A stretch of DNA of 36,585 bases from Nanobdellati archaeon (GTDB lineage Archaea; Nanobdellota; Nanobdellia; Woesearchaeales; JAADFO01). The stretch lies in assembly GCA_013152815.1 (NCBI GenBank), contig JAADFO010000014.1, forward strand, positions 4,521 through 41,105, given 5' to 3'. Shown here in pieces: positions 1 to 7,561 of the stretch (position 1 is its first letter; the number at the start of each line of letters is the position of its first letter). The notes beneath the pieces were generated by a model. That model was not told the origin of the DNA and ran no database searches. It saw nothing but the letters and a program-made list of their open reading frames with translations. A program made the translations under genes and the position numbers.

Positions 1-584
1 GTTATGATGATTCCTGCAAGAATCAGGAAGATAAGCAAGAATGCAAGGAACCAATATCCTGCTTTGGACGAGGTTCTTGATTCAAACGGACGCTCTGACA
101 AAGGCGAAAGCATCATGCCTGTTTCATTGAAGAGAACGGCATATAACAAGGGTTCATCCCTAGATACAGGTATGGATACTGAGTGAGATATATCGGGTGT
201 GATATTTATCAGGGGGTCTCCATTAAAACAGGAGAGATCCACTGTATTCGACGCATGGCACTCCACCCATTCATACCGGGTAGGATTAAGATTCTTATAA
301 AGATGGAAGGTAACGTTGATTTCAGATGGCAAAAAACTGATATTCTTGGTCCAGAATGCACAGGAAGGCCATCCGTCAAGCCATTCAGCGTCATAGCAGG
401 AAATATGTAATATGCTCCTGTTCTCGTTTGTAGAGATTACAAAAATGTTCTGCCGGTCATTCAACGATGGAGCGAATGACCGATTAATGTAGAAGGTCAC
501 ACCATACGCATCATGGTATTCCAAGACAACAGCAGAGACAGCGGGCAGGACGAGCAAAAAGAGAATAAAGAATATAAGTTTCAT
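1..584 (-). CDS. Partial secreted, membrane-anchored protein of unknown function
   Basis: An uninterrupted minus-strand frame runs from an ATG at 584 to the left edge, about 194 residues, and continues outside the window. It begins with a typical signal peptide (MKLIFFILFLLVLP, then AVSA, a likely cleavage site). A polar middle region follows with four cysteines in two pairs (SCYDAEWLDGWPSC and ECHASNTVDLSC, roughly residues 65-78 and 109-121), which suggests two disulfides outside the cell. Several N-x-S/T sequons are present. Near the edge comes a hydrophobic helix (WFLAFLLIFLILAGIII), probably a C-terminal membrane anchor. It starts 38 bases after the pheT stop on the same strand, so it may be co-transcribed with pheST. 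I do not recognise the family. The gene is easy to miss because its stop codon lies outside the window. Confidence 0.72.
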   Translation of the reverse strand, partial: MKLIFFILFLLVLPAVSAVVLEYHDAYGVTFYINRSFAPSLNDRQNIFVISTNENRSILHISCYDAEWLDGWPSCAFWTKNISFLPSEINVTFHLYKNLNPTRYEWVECHASNTVDLSCFNGDPLINITPDISHSVSIPVSRDEPLLYAVLFNETGMMLSPLSERPFESRTSSKAGYWFLAFLLIFLILAGIII

Positions 585-622
585 AAGAAATCAACAAAGA
601 AGGAAATATTAAAGGTTTTCTA

Positions 623-2254
623 TCATATCTTGATCTCAAAGCCGACGACCGGCATGTCGAGCTCCCAGTTCGCAAGCACCGCCGGCGACAGCTGCTCGCC
701 GATGAACCCTGCTTCGACAGTGTCGATGAATATCCTGCCTGCCCTGCCGGGGATGAACGACGGGTGTTCACAGGGCTTGACCATGACCTCCCTGTCCGTA
801 AGCATCATGAGATAGTCGAGGACCTGGCGGATGGACGTATAGTCGGCCTTGGCGTCGCAGAGCGCCACCGCAAGATGCTCTTCTTCCCTGATGCCGGTCT
901 CGGTCACCCCGTCCTTGTCCTCCAGGAAGACGCTTCCCATCTCGAAGATGCGCTGCGGATATTCATTGTGCCTGTTCCGGGAAAGCACTGCAAGCAGCAT
1001 CGGCAAGAGTTCCCTTCGCAGGGAAGAATGTTCTATGGTCAATGCGTTGGAGAGCTCGATAAGCTCACCTTTCGCCTCCATCTTCCTGAGCTGGTCTTCC
1101 TTGTTGGTGATGTGATAGGTGGAGGTCTCCAGCAATCCAAGACCGACAAGGATCTCTGCGATCCTGTCCTTCTGCTTCTCGCGTGCGTTCTCTTCACCGA
1201 GGGTGGGTGTCTTGGGCATCTCCGCGACAAAATTCTCGTAGCCATAGGCTATCGCGATATCCTCCACAAGATCGACCTGATGGATGATGTCCGCACGGTA
1301 GGCAGGGACCTGGACCCTGCCTTTCTGGTAGCCATGGCCCATGCGTCCAAGATGCTCTTTGAGGTCTTTCTCTGACAGTTCCAGCCCCAGCCGTCGGTTG
1401 ACATAGGCCAACGAAAGGTCCATCTCCCAGGGCTTCAGGTCAGGGGTCTTCTTCTTTCCCTCCGGATAGGCCAGGGTCATCTGGTGTATCTCGCCGCCCA
1501 TGTCGGCGAGGGCGGTGACGATCATGTTCAGTCCTCTGTGCAACACAGTGAAGTCGAAGCCTGAGCATTCGACGAAGACATCTTTCGTCTGCTCATTGAT
1601 GCGGCCGGTCTTCTCTGAGTTGATGAGGGGTGGCATGGACAGTATCTCGTCGTTGGCGTCGATGAAGACAGGAAACAGCTCTTTCCCTTCCAGCAGATGA
1701 CCGTACTCCCGACCTGCGGGGTGTTGAGAGAGTATCTGCAGCCCATCCATCTCGCGGGAAGCTTCAAGCGGCCGGAACCTGATCTCTTTCGGCGGCAACG
1801 CGGTGTAGCGGATGGGCATCTTGATCTTCTCAAGAGGATATATCCCTATCGCCATCTTCTTCCTGTTTCGTCCATAAGAAACGTGCATCTTCTCCTGTAT
1901 CTGGATGACCTCCCGGATGCGTTCATCCGTGAAGGAGATGCCTTTCACGATGGCGCAGGCGGTATAGGGTCTCACGTTCTTGACAGGTTCCTCGATGATG
2001 AGCCTCTCGGTGGCTGCCTTTACCGGATATTGGACAAGGCCTTTGACGCCGATGAACGACGAGAACGCCCTTGCCAGACCCTGCTCAGAAAGCATGTCCG
2101 GCCGATTCGGGAAGATCTCCACAGTGATGTCTTTATCCGTGACCTCGTCGAGGTCGGTTCCCAGATAGGCGAGCCTGTCCTTGAGCTCTTCTGTAGGCAG
2201 GGCTTTGCCGACGAGCTTCTCGAACTCTTTCCTGTTGAGGGTCACGGTTGGCAT
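623..2254 (-). CDS. pheT: Phenylalanyl-tRNA synthetase beta subunit
   Basis: This 543-residue protein is the beta subunit of the (alpha-beta)2 phenylalanyl-tRNA synthetase, which charges tRNA-Phe in the cytoplasm. Its length fits the shorter archaeal/eukaryotic type, without the N-terminal tRNA-binding extension of bacterial PheT. The N-terminus (MPTVTLNRKEFEKLVG) and the stretch EIFPNRPDMLSEQGLARAF are typical of archaeal PheT. The middle contains the B5-type region (PAYRADIIHQVDLVEDIAIAYGYEN) and the C-terminal catalytic-like core ends with FIPGRAGRIF and a domain ending VVGFEIKI. It lies directly downstream of pheS on the same strand. If the pheS frameshift is repaired, the gap between the two genes is 17 bases, so they form an operon. 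Confidence 0.95.
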   Translation of the reverse strand: MPTVTLNRKEFEKLVGKALPTEELKDRLAYLGTDLDEVTDKDITVEIFPNRPDMLSEQGLARAFSSFIGVKGLVQYPVKAATERLIIEEPVKNVRPYTACAIVKGISFTDERIREVIQIQEKMHVSYGRNRKKMAIGIYPLEKIKMPIRYTALPPKEIRFRPLEASREMDGLQILSQHPAGREYGHLLEGKELFPVFIDANDEILSMPPLINSEKTGRINEQTKDVFVECSGFDFTVLHRGLNMIVTALADMGGEIHQMTLAYPEGKKKTPDLKPWEMDLSLAYVNRRLGLELSEKDLKEHLGRMGHGYQKGRVQVPAYRADIIHQVDLVEDIAIAYGYENFVAEMPKTPTLGEENAREKQKDRIAEILVGLGLLETSTYHITNKEDQLRKMEAKGELIELSNALTIEHSSLRRELLPMLLAVLSRNRHNEYPQRIFEMGSVFLEDKDGVTETGIREEEHLAVALCDAKADYTSIRQVLDYLMMLTDREVMVKPCEHPSFIPGRAGRIFIDTVEAGFIGEQLSPAVLANWELDMPVVGFEIKI

Positions 2255-2271
2255 TTCAGTTCATCCATCGC

Positions 2272-2362
2272 TCATTTCATCCATTGCTTTATCGTGCGTA
2301 ATCGTCTGAGATCATTATCATAGATGTCCCTGAGGTTATCGATGCCGAAATAGTCGGTGACG
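2272..2362 (-). other. pheS: Out-of-frame C-terminal tail of PheS
   Basis: Read in the frame GTC ACC GAC TAT TTC (from 2361 downwards) this stretch encodes VTDYFGIDNLRDIY followed by DNDLRRLRTIKQWMK and a TGA at 2272-2274. This matches what is expected after GLGIER in archaeal PheS (for example the pattern GID(D/N)(I/L)R(D/Y)(L/I)(F/Y)..DL..LR). Joining it to the upstream frame requires restoring 2 or 5 bases near CGTCACC. The repaired protein would be about 506-507 residues and would end 17 bases before pheT. Either the assembly has an error here or the gene carries a real C-terminal truncation. Confidence 0.85.
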
Positions 2363-3793
2363 TTCTATCCCCAGACCCCAGGCAAGGACAGGAACATCGA
2401 TGCCGAGGAGCGGCTTGACGAGCTCTGGCCGAAAGATGCCAGAGCCTCCCAGCTCGATCCATTGCTTCTTGACAGGATGGAACCCTTCGACCTCTGCAGA
2501 AGGTTCGGTATAGGGAAAATGTGCTGGCCTGATCCTGACCTTCTCGAACCCCATCTTCCTGAAGAAGGTCCTGAGATACCCCAGGAGATGACGGAACGTG
2601 ACATCGGGGTCTATGACGATGCCCCCCACCTGGTAGAATTCGAAGAGGTGCTTCCAGTCCAGCGATTCGTTCCGGAACACCTTCATCACCTGGAAGGTCT
2701 TCACCGGCAGGTCTTCTGGCCGTGTCTCGGCGAGGACCTTTGCCGAGAGATAGGTGTCATGGGTGATGAGGATGTTCTGTCGTGCCTGGTCACGGTCCCA
2801 TCTGCCTCCCCATCCCCGGGAACCGGTGTCTCCACCGGTCTCATGCACGTCTCGCACCTTTTTCCAGACAGGAGGAAGGCTTCCCTGTTTCGGTTTCTTG
2901 ATGAAGAACGTATCCTGTTCATATCTCGCAGGATGGTCCTGGGGGACGAACAACGCATCAAGATCCCAGAACTCGGTCATGATGTGAGGGCCTTTCATCT
3001 CCTTGAAGCCGAGTTCAAGCCACAGGTCCTTGATGGCCCGGATGGTCTGGTTGACAAAATGCCTTCTGCCGCCTGAGATGGAGGGGACGTTGATGGAGAC
3101 GTCATACTTCCGGAAGGTCTTGCCTTTCCAGGTCCCTTGCTTGAGCATCCCGGGGGTGAGGCTTTCGAGCACGTCGCTGGTGAGTTCCATGGCAGCCAGC
3201 CTCTTGCCCGCTTCGGTGAGCCTGACGTTGGTGGTCTTCTCTTCCCGTATCCGAAGGATCTGCCGCCGCCTGGAAAGCTCGTCGAAAGCGAAACGCAGCT
3301 CGTCCTGCAATGAATCGAGAGGCAGAGGGAATTCCTGCTTCAAGAAACGCTCTTCGAGGGTCTCCTTGGCAAGGATCTTCTTTCCGTTCTCGGTGATGGA
3401 ACAGGTGAGGACCTTTCCCTTCTTCGTGTCGATGGCGGCCTTGCGTTTCAGGAGACCGATGCACACGTTCAGCTCGTCCTTCCCGAGCCCCGCTGATCTG
3501 CCGATCGCGTCCAGAGAGAGGGATTTCTTTTGGATGGCAGCGAGGAAACGTTTCTCAGGCAGCCCGTTCTCTTTGTAGAGCGTGCCGTTCCTGTCCAGTT
3601 CCACGACCTTCTTCCTGGCGATGTCAAGGAGGACGATATCCTTGTTGGAGAGCCACTGGAGCGCCCTGATGACTTCTACCTCTTTAAGACCGGATGCAGA
3701 GATGAGCGAGACAGCATCATGATGGGTGCGCAGGAAGGGAAGGACCTTCCGTTCCAGAGGATGCAGTCCTTGGGCGAGCTCTTCAAGTTTCAT
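2336..3793 (-). CDS. pheS: Phenylalanyl-tRNA synthetase alpha subunit, frameshifted at its 3' end
   Basis: The alpha subunit holds the class II catalytic core that activates phenylalanine. The first ~230 residues are helical winged-helix-like repeats, as in archaeal/eukaryotic PheS, followed by the core with motif 2-like FQVMKVFRNES, TEPSAEVEGFHP, the WIELGGSGIFRPE segment and motif 3 AWGLGIER. The frame as read gives 485 residues and ends HRLFRHR just after motif 3. The canonical continuation (YFGIDNLRDIY...LRRLR) lies in another frame immediately downstream, so a small indel around 2354-2362 has cut off the normal end; see the separate entry at 2272-2362. Motif 3 Arg is retained. The ATG at 3793 lies 27 bases from the centre of a TATA-like box, so the mRNA is probably leaderless. 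It heads the pheST operon. Confidence 0.93.
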   Translation of the reverse strand: MKLEELAQGLHPLERKVLPFLRTHHDAVSLISASGLKEVEVIRALQWLSNKDIVLLDIARKKVVELDRNGTLYKENGLPEKRFLAAIQKKSLSLDAIGRSAGLGKDELNVCIGLLKRKAAIDTKKGKVLTCSITENGKKILAKETLEERFLKQEFPLPLDSLQDELRFAFDELSRRRQILRIREEKTTNVRLTEAGKRLAAMELTSDVLESLTPGMLKQGTWKGKTFRKYDVSINVPSISGGRRHFVNQTIRAIKDLWLELGFKEMKGPHIMTEFWDLDALFVPQDHPARYEQDTFFIKKPKQGSLPPVWKKVRDVHETGGDTGSRGWGGRWDRDQARQNILITHDTYLSAKVLAETRPEDLPVKTFQVMKVFRNESLDWKHLFEFYQVGGIVIDPDVTFRHLLGYLRTFFRKMGFEKVRIRPAHFPYTEPSAEVEGFHPVKKQWIELGGSGIFRPELVKPLLGIDVPVLAWGLGIERHRLFRHR

Positions 3794-3816
3794 TTAAAAA
3801 GAGAGGGAAAAAGAGG

Positions 3817-3824
3817 CTTATAAA
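3817..3824 (-). promoter_or_regulatory. TATA-like box of pheST
   Basis: TTTATAAG on the minus strand is centred 27 bases upstream of the pheS ATG at 3793, the spacing expected when transcription starts at the first codon. Confidence 0.6.
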
Positions 3825-3916
3825 GGTTTGGATGGGAAGCGGCCAAAGACGACCAGGCCCTGACAGGAGGATGCAAAGGAGAGCGACCGAAGCGACTGAA
3901 CGCCAGAGAAGAAAGA

Positions 3917-3924
3917 ATTATAAG
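3917..3924 (+). promoter_or_regulatory. TATA-like box of the phosphodiesterase gene
   Basis: ATTATAAG is centred about 27 bases upstream of the ATG at 3948, which implies a leaderless transcript. The 90 bases between this box and the divergent pheS promoter hold no gene I can support. Confidence 0.6.
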
Positions 3925-3947
3925 CAAGAAGAGGCCCAGGAACTCCC

Positions 3948-4628
3948 ATGACCGTCTTTAAGATAGGACACCGGGGCGCCATGGCGATGGAGCCGGAGAA
4001 CACCCTCCGCTCCTTCAAAAAAGCCGTCGGGCTGGGTGTCGACTATGTGGAGCTGGATATCCGGCTTTCCGAAGACGAAGAGCTCATGGTCTTCCATGAT
4101 GAATTCCTTGACCGCACCACCGATGGAGAAGGACCGGTACGAAGCCACACCAGGGAAGACCTGCAGAAACTGGATGCAGGAAAGGGTGAACAGATCTCCA
4201 CACTTGAAGAGGTCCTGAAGGAATTGAAAGGGCAGGTGAAGTTCGTCATCGAGCTCAAGGAAGACCATCAGGAGGATAAGGTGGTGGCGCTCCTGAAGGA
4301 GATGAAGCTCGTCGACGATGCCATCATCATCTCTTTCGTCCACCGCCGTCTCGTCAAGGTCAGGGAGCTGTGCAAGGACCTGCAGACAGGGGTGTTGCTG
4401 GTGGCGGATCCGTTGCATCCGTCGAATCTTGCCAAGGACGCTGAAGCGGACTTCCTTTTCTCTGCCCATGCGTTCACAGACAAGGAGATGGTCGACGAGA
4501 TCCACGCTGCCGGGCTGCGCGTGGTGGTCTGGACCGTCCTCGCGAGAACGGATCTTAAGAAGATGCTGGAGTTGGGAGTGGACGGCATCGCGGTCAATGA
4601 TCCTCGTCTGTTCGTGGAAGGACGATAG
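3948..4628 (+). CDS. Glycerophosphodiester phosphodiesterase
   Basis: A 226-residue GDPD-family enzyme of about the usual size for cytoplasmic forms; the family hydrolyses glycerophosphodiesters to glycerol-3-phosphate and an alcohol using a divalent metal. The family signatures are in order: IGHRGA at residues 6-11 (catalytic His), PENTLRSF, VELDIRLSEDEELMVFHDE with the metal ligands Glu and Asp and the second catalytic His, DRTTDGEG, FVIELK, and near the end VVWTVLARTDLKKMLELGVDGIAVNDP. There is no signal peptide, so it acts inside the cell. In an archaeon with ether lipids the substrate could be a glycerophosphodiester from lipid turnover or uptake, which is inference. The start follows a leaderless TATA spacing. 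The next gene, 127 bases downstream, may be co-transcribed. Confidence 0.92.
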   Translation: MTVFKIGHRGAMAMEPENTLRSFKKAVGLGVDYVELDIRLSEDEELMVFHDEFLDRTTDGEGPVRSHTREDLQKLDAGKGEQISTLEEVLKELKGQVKFVIELKEDHQEDKVVALLKEMKLVDDAIIISFVHRRLVKVRELCKDLQTGVLLVADPLHPSNLAKDAEADFLFSAHAFTDKEMVDEIHAAGLRVVVWTVLARTDLKKMLELGVDGIAVNDPRLFVEGR

Positions 4629-4755
4629 AAGAAGATAGAAGGAAGAAAGGGAGAGCTCGTCTGAGGGCCGGGCAGAGCATCGTCCTCTGCGAGTTCGGCG
4701 GACCGCGGAAAGAGCGACGGATCCGCATCAAGACAATGAAGGAGAGGTGAAAAGG

Positions 4756-5052
4756 ATGGTATGTTACGCAATACCGACGGTCGCCGCGATCGTCCACAAG
4801 AAGATATATGGAAGACACCCCAAGTGGAAAGACCAGAGAAGCCTGAACCTGCTCCTCTGGGGAGGAGCCATCTTCGGCATCATCGATCACCTGTGGAACG
4901 GTGAACTGTTCCTGATAGGCCCGAATATAGGGAATGATATCCTGCTCGGCATCACCATCACCCTGGTCATCGTTGCCGCATGGGGCATCCTGACCGTCAA
5001 GGAGAGGACAGCCGCACAACAGCAGGCAGTTGCCGTCAAAGAGAACAGATGA
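4756..5052 (+). CDS. Small membrane protein of unknown function
   Basis: A 98-residue protein beginning MVCYAIPTVAAIVHKKIYG. The reading frame also has a GTG three codons upstream at 4747, but GGAGAGGTGA just before the ATG at 4756 is a good ribosome binding site, so 4756 is preferred. Two hydrophobic segments can be seen: LNLLLWGGAIFGIIDHLWNG and ILLGITITLVIVAAWGILTV. The ends are basic and polar, so it is probably a two-helix membrane protein with a His in the first helix. I do not recognise a named family. It follows the phosphodiesterase gene on the same strand and converges with the transporter at 5097. A 6-bp hairpin (GCAGAG/CTCTGC, 4672-4690) lies between the phosphodiesterase gene and this one. 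Confidence 0.72.
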   Translation: MVCYAIPTVAAIVHKKIYGRHPKWKDQRSLNLLLWGGAIFGIIDHLWNGELFLIGPNIGNDILLGITITLVIVAAWGILTVKERTAAQQQAVAVKENR

Positions 5053-5096
5053 AAGAACGAAGCGTCTAAGCGAGCAGAAGAGATGATAAAGCGCCC

Positions 5097-5774
5097 TCAG
5101 CGGCGCATTTTCTTTTTCTTTCCCCGCAGCCACCAGACACCAAGATAGACAAAGGGCGTGTCAGCCAGGGCGAAGAGCACCTTGAGCAGGTAATAGGGGA
5201 TGATGAGCGTCCAGATGAAGCCCGCGGTGAATTTCTCAGGTGTGTTGACGCTGCCCAGGAACGAGACAGGCACATGCCAGAAGGCGATGAACATGAACAG
5301 CGTCGTATCGATGGCCTGCGAGACGATGGTGGAGGCGTTGTTCCGCAGCCAGAGGAACCTGCCCTTCGTCTTCCGTTTCCAGAAGGCGAAGCTCCAGAGG
5401 TCATGGAGCTGGGAGAAGAGGAACGCGACGAGGGAGGCGATGATGATGCGCAGTGAGGTCGAGAAGACCGTCAGGTATGCGTCATTGTGGGGATAACGCG
5501 CTGCCGGAGGGAGAAAGGTTGAGAGGATGACCAGCAGGAACAGGAACACGAGGGAGAGCAGGCCTGCAAGCACGACCCCTTTGGTGCGTTCCGGACCATG
5601 GACCTCTTCGATGATGTCGGTGATGAGAAAGGTGACCGGATAGGCGAAGATGCCCACCGAGAAGCTGATGCCCCAGAGCGTCGTGATCTTGGTGCCCAGG
5701 AGGTTGGCAGCGATGAGAGCGGTGATGAAGAGACCCGCAAGGACCTGTGTCTTCTTCTCGATGCTGGAGACCAT
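5097..5774 (-). CDS. yhhQ: Queuosine-precursor transporter, YhhQ/VUT family
   Basis: A 225-residue multi-spanning membrane protein with the YhhQ pattern: AANLLGTKITTLWGISFSVG, then FAYPVTFLITDIIEEVHG, and later ASLVAFLFSQLHDLWSFAFWK, RNNASTIVSQAIDTTLFMFIAF and a C-terminal IPYYLLKVLFALADTPFVYLG. The family imports 7-deazaguanine precursors; in archaea such precursors feed archaeosine at tRNA position 15. About six hydrophobic segments are visible. The open frame extends far upstream (to 6137) across the divergent gene, but the family start and the promoter point to the ATG at 5774, with TATAAAAA centred 25-26 bases before it. A longer start at 5813 would place the TATA box inside the gene. 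Confidence 0.9.
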   Translation of the reverse strand: MVSSIEKKTQVLAGLFITALIAANLLGTKITTLWGISFSVGIFAYPVTFLITDIIEEVHGPERTKGVVLAGLLSLVFLFLLVILSTFLPPAARYPHNDAYLTVFSTSLRIIIASLVAFLFSQLHDLWSFAFWKRKTKGRFLWLRNNASTIVSQAIDTTLFMFIAFWHVPVSFLGSVNTPEKFTAGFIWTLIIPYYLLKVLFALADTPFVYLGVWWLRGKKKKMRR

Positions 5775-5795
5775 GGACTCAGGGCAAGAGACACG

Positions 5796-5803
5796 CTTTT
5801 TAT
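5796..5803 (-). promoter_or_regulatory. TATA-like box of yhhQ
   Basis: TATAAAAA on the minus strand is centred 25-26 bases upstream of the ATG at 5774, implying a leaderless mRNA. Confidence 0.6.
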
Positions 5804-5858
5804 AGATTATCATGGCCGATGCCCATGGCTGACCCTGGCCACCCTCAGGGAAGAAAGG

Positions 5859-5866
5859 TTTAAAAG
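5859..5866 (+). promoter_or_regulatory. TATA-like box of the DUF4346 gene
   Basis: TTTAAAAG is centred about 26 bases upstream of the ATG at 5889. It lies about 60 bases from the divergent yhhQ box, so here each direction has its own element. Confidence 0.55.
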
Positions 5867-5888
5867 AACACCTGATAATCCATCTTCT

Positions 5889-6251
5889 ATGAAATCCATC
5901 ATCCGGCCGATACAGAAGGACAAAGCAAAGGTCCTCAAGCTCATCCGGCACAGGGACAAGAGCCACCGGCTCGATCCGCAGGGATATTTTCTCATCCGTA
6001 TCAACCGGAAGACCGGGAGGATAGAGGTCGGCTTCTGCGATTACCGCAATGTGATGCGATACCGGCTTTCCGGAAAGGAACCCAAGGATCTTCTGAACAC
6101 CATCATCAGGAAGGGATTGGTGTCGCTCCAGTACCATGCGGCCTATCTTGGAAGGGAATTGGAGAAGGCAAGGATTGCCCTGGATCTCCGACAGGACTAT
6201 GTGCAGGACGAAGAGTTGAGATGGAAAAAGAAGGAAAAGCGAAGATCATGA
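5889..6251 (+). CDS. DUF4346 domain protein
   Basis: A 120-residue protein that matches the DUF4346 pattern as I remember it: LDPQGYFLIRINRKTGRIEV at residues ~28-47, then a central stretch, and VSLQYHAAYLGRELEKARIA with DYVQDEEL near the end. The molecular function of the family is not established. The open frame extends upstream to 5598, but that part overlaps the divergent yhhQ gene; the ATG at 5889 is placed by the upstream TATA-like box and by the family's N-terminus. The last 31 bases overlap nadE in another frame, so the two genes are almost certainly one operon. The C-terminus is very basic (RWKKKEKRRS), partly because of that overlap. Confidence 0.75.
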   Translation: MKSIIRPIQKDKAKVLKLIRHRDKSHRLDPQGYFLIRINRKTGRIEVGFCDYRNVMRYRLSGKEPKDLLNTIIRKGLVSLQYHAAYLGRELEKARIALDLRQDYVQDEELRWKKKEKRRS

Positions 6252-7018
6252 GACGCGCAGAAGAGACCGTCCGTCGCATGAAGGACTATCTGGAGAAGAA
6301 CCGCATCAGGAAAGCGGTGGTGGGCGTCTCAGGAGGGATCGACTCTGCGGTCACCCTGGTGCTGGCCACCAGGGCCATCGGTCCACAGAATGTCATCGCG
6401 ATCCTCAGTCCCGGCCGGAACACGTCAGAGGAGTCGACAAGGCAGGCAAAGATGCTCTGCCAGCATCTTGGGGTGGACGTCAAGATCATCCCCATCGAAA
6501 GAGAGCAGGACAGTTCATGGACAGGGGTAGTCCCGGAGAAGATGAAACGGCTCGGGGAACACTATCCCGAGCTCAAGGGAACCACCCTTGAGAACCTCCA
6601 GGCCATCGACCGGATGAGCGTCCTTCGGGCTGTGGCGAATGAAGAAGAGGCGATCATCGTAGGGACAGGCAATCGGACCGAGTTCTACTTCGGCTATTTC
6701 ACCTTGGGCGGTGATGGTGGCGCAGACATCTTCCCGCTTCTGGACTGGAGCAAGGGAGAGGTGTATGCGTATGCGAAGACGCAGAAGGCCATCCCGCAGT
6801 TCATCATCGAGAGGAAACCCTCGGCTGAGCTGTCACCGGGTCAGGTCGATCCCTTTGACTATGAAGAGGCAGACCTGTTCCTGCACCGTCTCCTCGACGA
6901 GAAGAAGACAGAGAAGGAGCTGGAAGAAGAGTTCGGAGGAGAGACGGCAAAGAAGTACCTCGGCCTCATCAGGAAGAACGAACACAAACGTATCAGATAT
7001 AACGATCTGCTGCGATAG
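6221..7018 (+). CDS. nadE: NH3-dependent NAD+ synthetase
   Basis: A 265-residue adenine-nucleotide alpha-hydrolase-fold enzyme that converts deamido-NAD+ to NAD+ with ATP and ammonia. The PP-loop VVGVSGGIDSAVTLVLA is at residues ~33-49, followed by ILSPGRNTSEES, ENLQAIDRMSVLRAVAN, the family stretch IVGTGNRTEFYFGYFTLGGD with GGADIFPL, and PSAELSPGQVDPFDY. There is no glutaminase domain, so it uses free ammonia, as is usual in archaea. The start is either ATG 6221, inside the upstream gene, or ATG 6248; neither has a decisive ribosome binding site. It follows the DUF4346 gene in the same operon. Confidence 0.95.
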   Translation: MEKEGKAKIMRRAEETVRRMKDYLEKNRIRKAVVGVSGGIDSAVTLVLATRAIGPQNVIAILSPGRNTSEESTRQAKMLCQHLGVDVKIIPIEREQDSSWTGVVPEKMKRLGEHYPELKGTTLENLQAIDRMSVLRAVANEEEAIIVGTGNRTEFYFGYFTLGGDGGADIFPLLDWSKGEVYAYAKTQKAIPQFIIERKPSAELSPGQVDPFDYEEADLFLHRLLDEKKTEKELEEEFGGETAKKYLGLIRKNEHKRIRYNDLLR

Positions 7019-7027
7019 ACGACAGGA

Positions 7028-7177
7028 TCATCCCGACGTCTTTTTCTTCTTGCCGGTGAGATGAAGGAAATCCTTTTTGCTGACCACATCTTTTCCTGTT
7101 TTCTGTCCGAGCTGTTCTCTTGCATCTCTTGCCATCTTTCCACCTTCTTTGGCTGCAAGCCTGTTCTCTCCAAACAC
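7028..7177 (-). pseudogene. Remnant resembling the C-terminus of DinD/antirepressor-type proteins
   Basis: Two adjacent minus-strand frames together read GENRLAAKEGGK and then MARDAREQLGQKTG followed by KDVVSKKDFLHLTGKKKK and a stop at 7028-7030. The spacing GG-x-x-A-x-x-AR...KTG..VVS resembles the conserved C-terminal segment of DinD/Bro-type proteins, which is a family resemblance from memory. One extra base between GGK and MAR breaks the frame. A run of ten C on the plus strand (7177-7186) sits at the 5' side. The piece could be a decayed gene or a ~49-residue small gene with a sequencing slip. It is convergent with nadE. Confidence 0.42.
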
Positions 7178-7236
7178 CCCCCCCCCTTCCTCGCCCTAAA
7201 CTGATGAAAAGGGCAAGAAAACCAACCAAAAAGTAT

Positions 7237-7260
7237 TTATATATCTACATATGACGATAT
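7237..7260 (+). promoter_or_regulatory. TATA box and palindromic operator of the arsR cassette
   Basis: TTTATATA (7237-7244) lies about 25 bases before the ATG at 7265. Overlapping its end is a 20-bp imperfect palindrome at 7241-7260, ATATCTACATATGACGATAT, with 8 of 10 positions paired. ArsR-family repressors bind AT-rich dyads covering their own promoters, so this is the likely autoregulatory operator. Confidence 0.65.
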
Positions 7261-7264
7261 GATT

Positions 7265-7552
7265 ATGCTGAAGAAAGATGCTCGGTTTTTGAGGATGTTG
7301 GGGGACGAGACCAGACTCAAGATAATACAGACTCTGCTGGGAGGGGAGATGTGTTCCTGTAAATTCATAAACATTACAGAAAGAGCACAGTCCACAGTAT
7401 CATCCCATCTAAGAGACCTGGAAAAAGAGGGCATCCTACGATCAAGAAGGGAAGGAAGAAATATTTTGTATAGTATCAAAGACAAACGAGTGTATGAACT
7501 TTGCAAACTGCTCAACATAAGAGGATCCAAGGTAAATGAAGACAGATGTTAG
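7265..7552 (+). CDS. arsR: ArsR-family transcriptional regulator
   Basis: A 95-residue winged-helix repressor. It shows the ArsR/SmtB core: RFLRMLGDETRLKIIQTLL at the N-terminus, a recognition region STVSSHLRDLEKEGILRSRR and a wing EGRNILYSIKD. The pair MCSC in the helix after GGE sits where the metal- or metalloid-sensing ELCVC-type cysteines lie in arsenic sensors, and one more cysteine is at the C-terminus (NEDRC). The frame also has an ATG at 7259, but the TATA spacing favours 7265. It leads a cassette with a small cysteine-rich protein and an ArsP-like permease. The likely effector is an arsenical or another thiol-reactive ion, which is inference from the neighbours. Confidence 0.88.
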   Translation: MLKKDARFLRMLGDETRLKIIQTLLGGEMCSCKFINITERAQSTVSSHLRDLEKEGILRSRREGRNILYSIKDKRVYELCKLLNIRGSKVNEDRC

Positions 7553-7561
7553 GTGACAAGG

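Noticed and set aside
4672-4690. Hairpin GCAGAG/CTCTGC between the phosphodiesterase and the small membrane protein, considered as a C/D-box or other small RNA.
   Set aside because: No C or D box and no box pair for a guide RNA; the stem is short.
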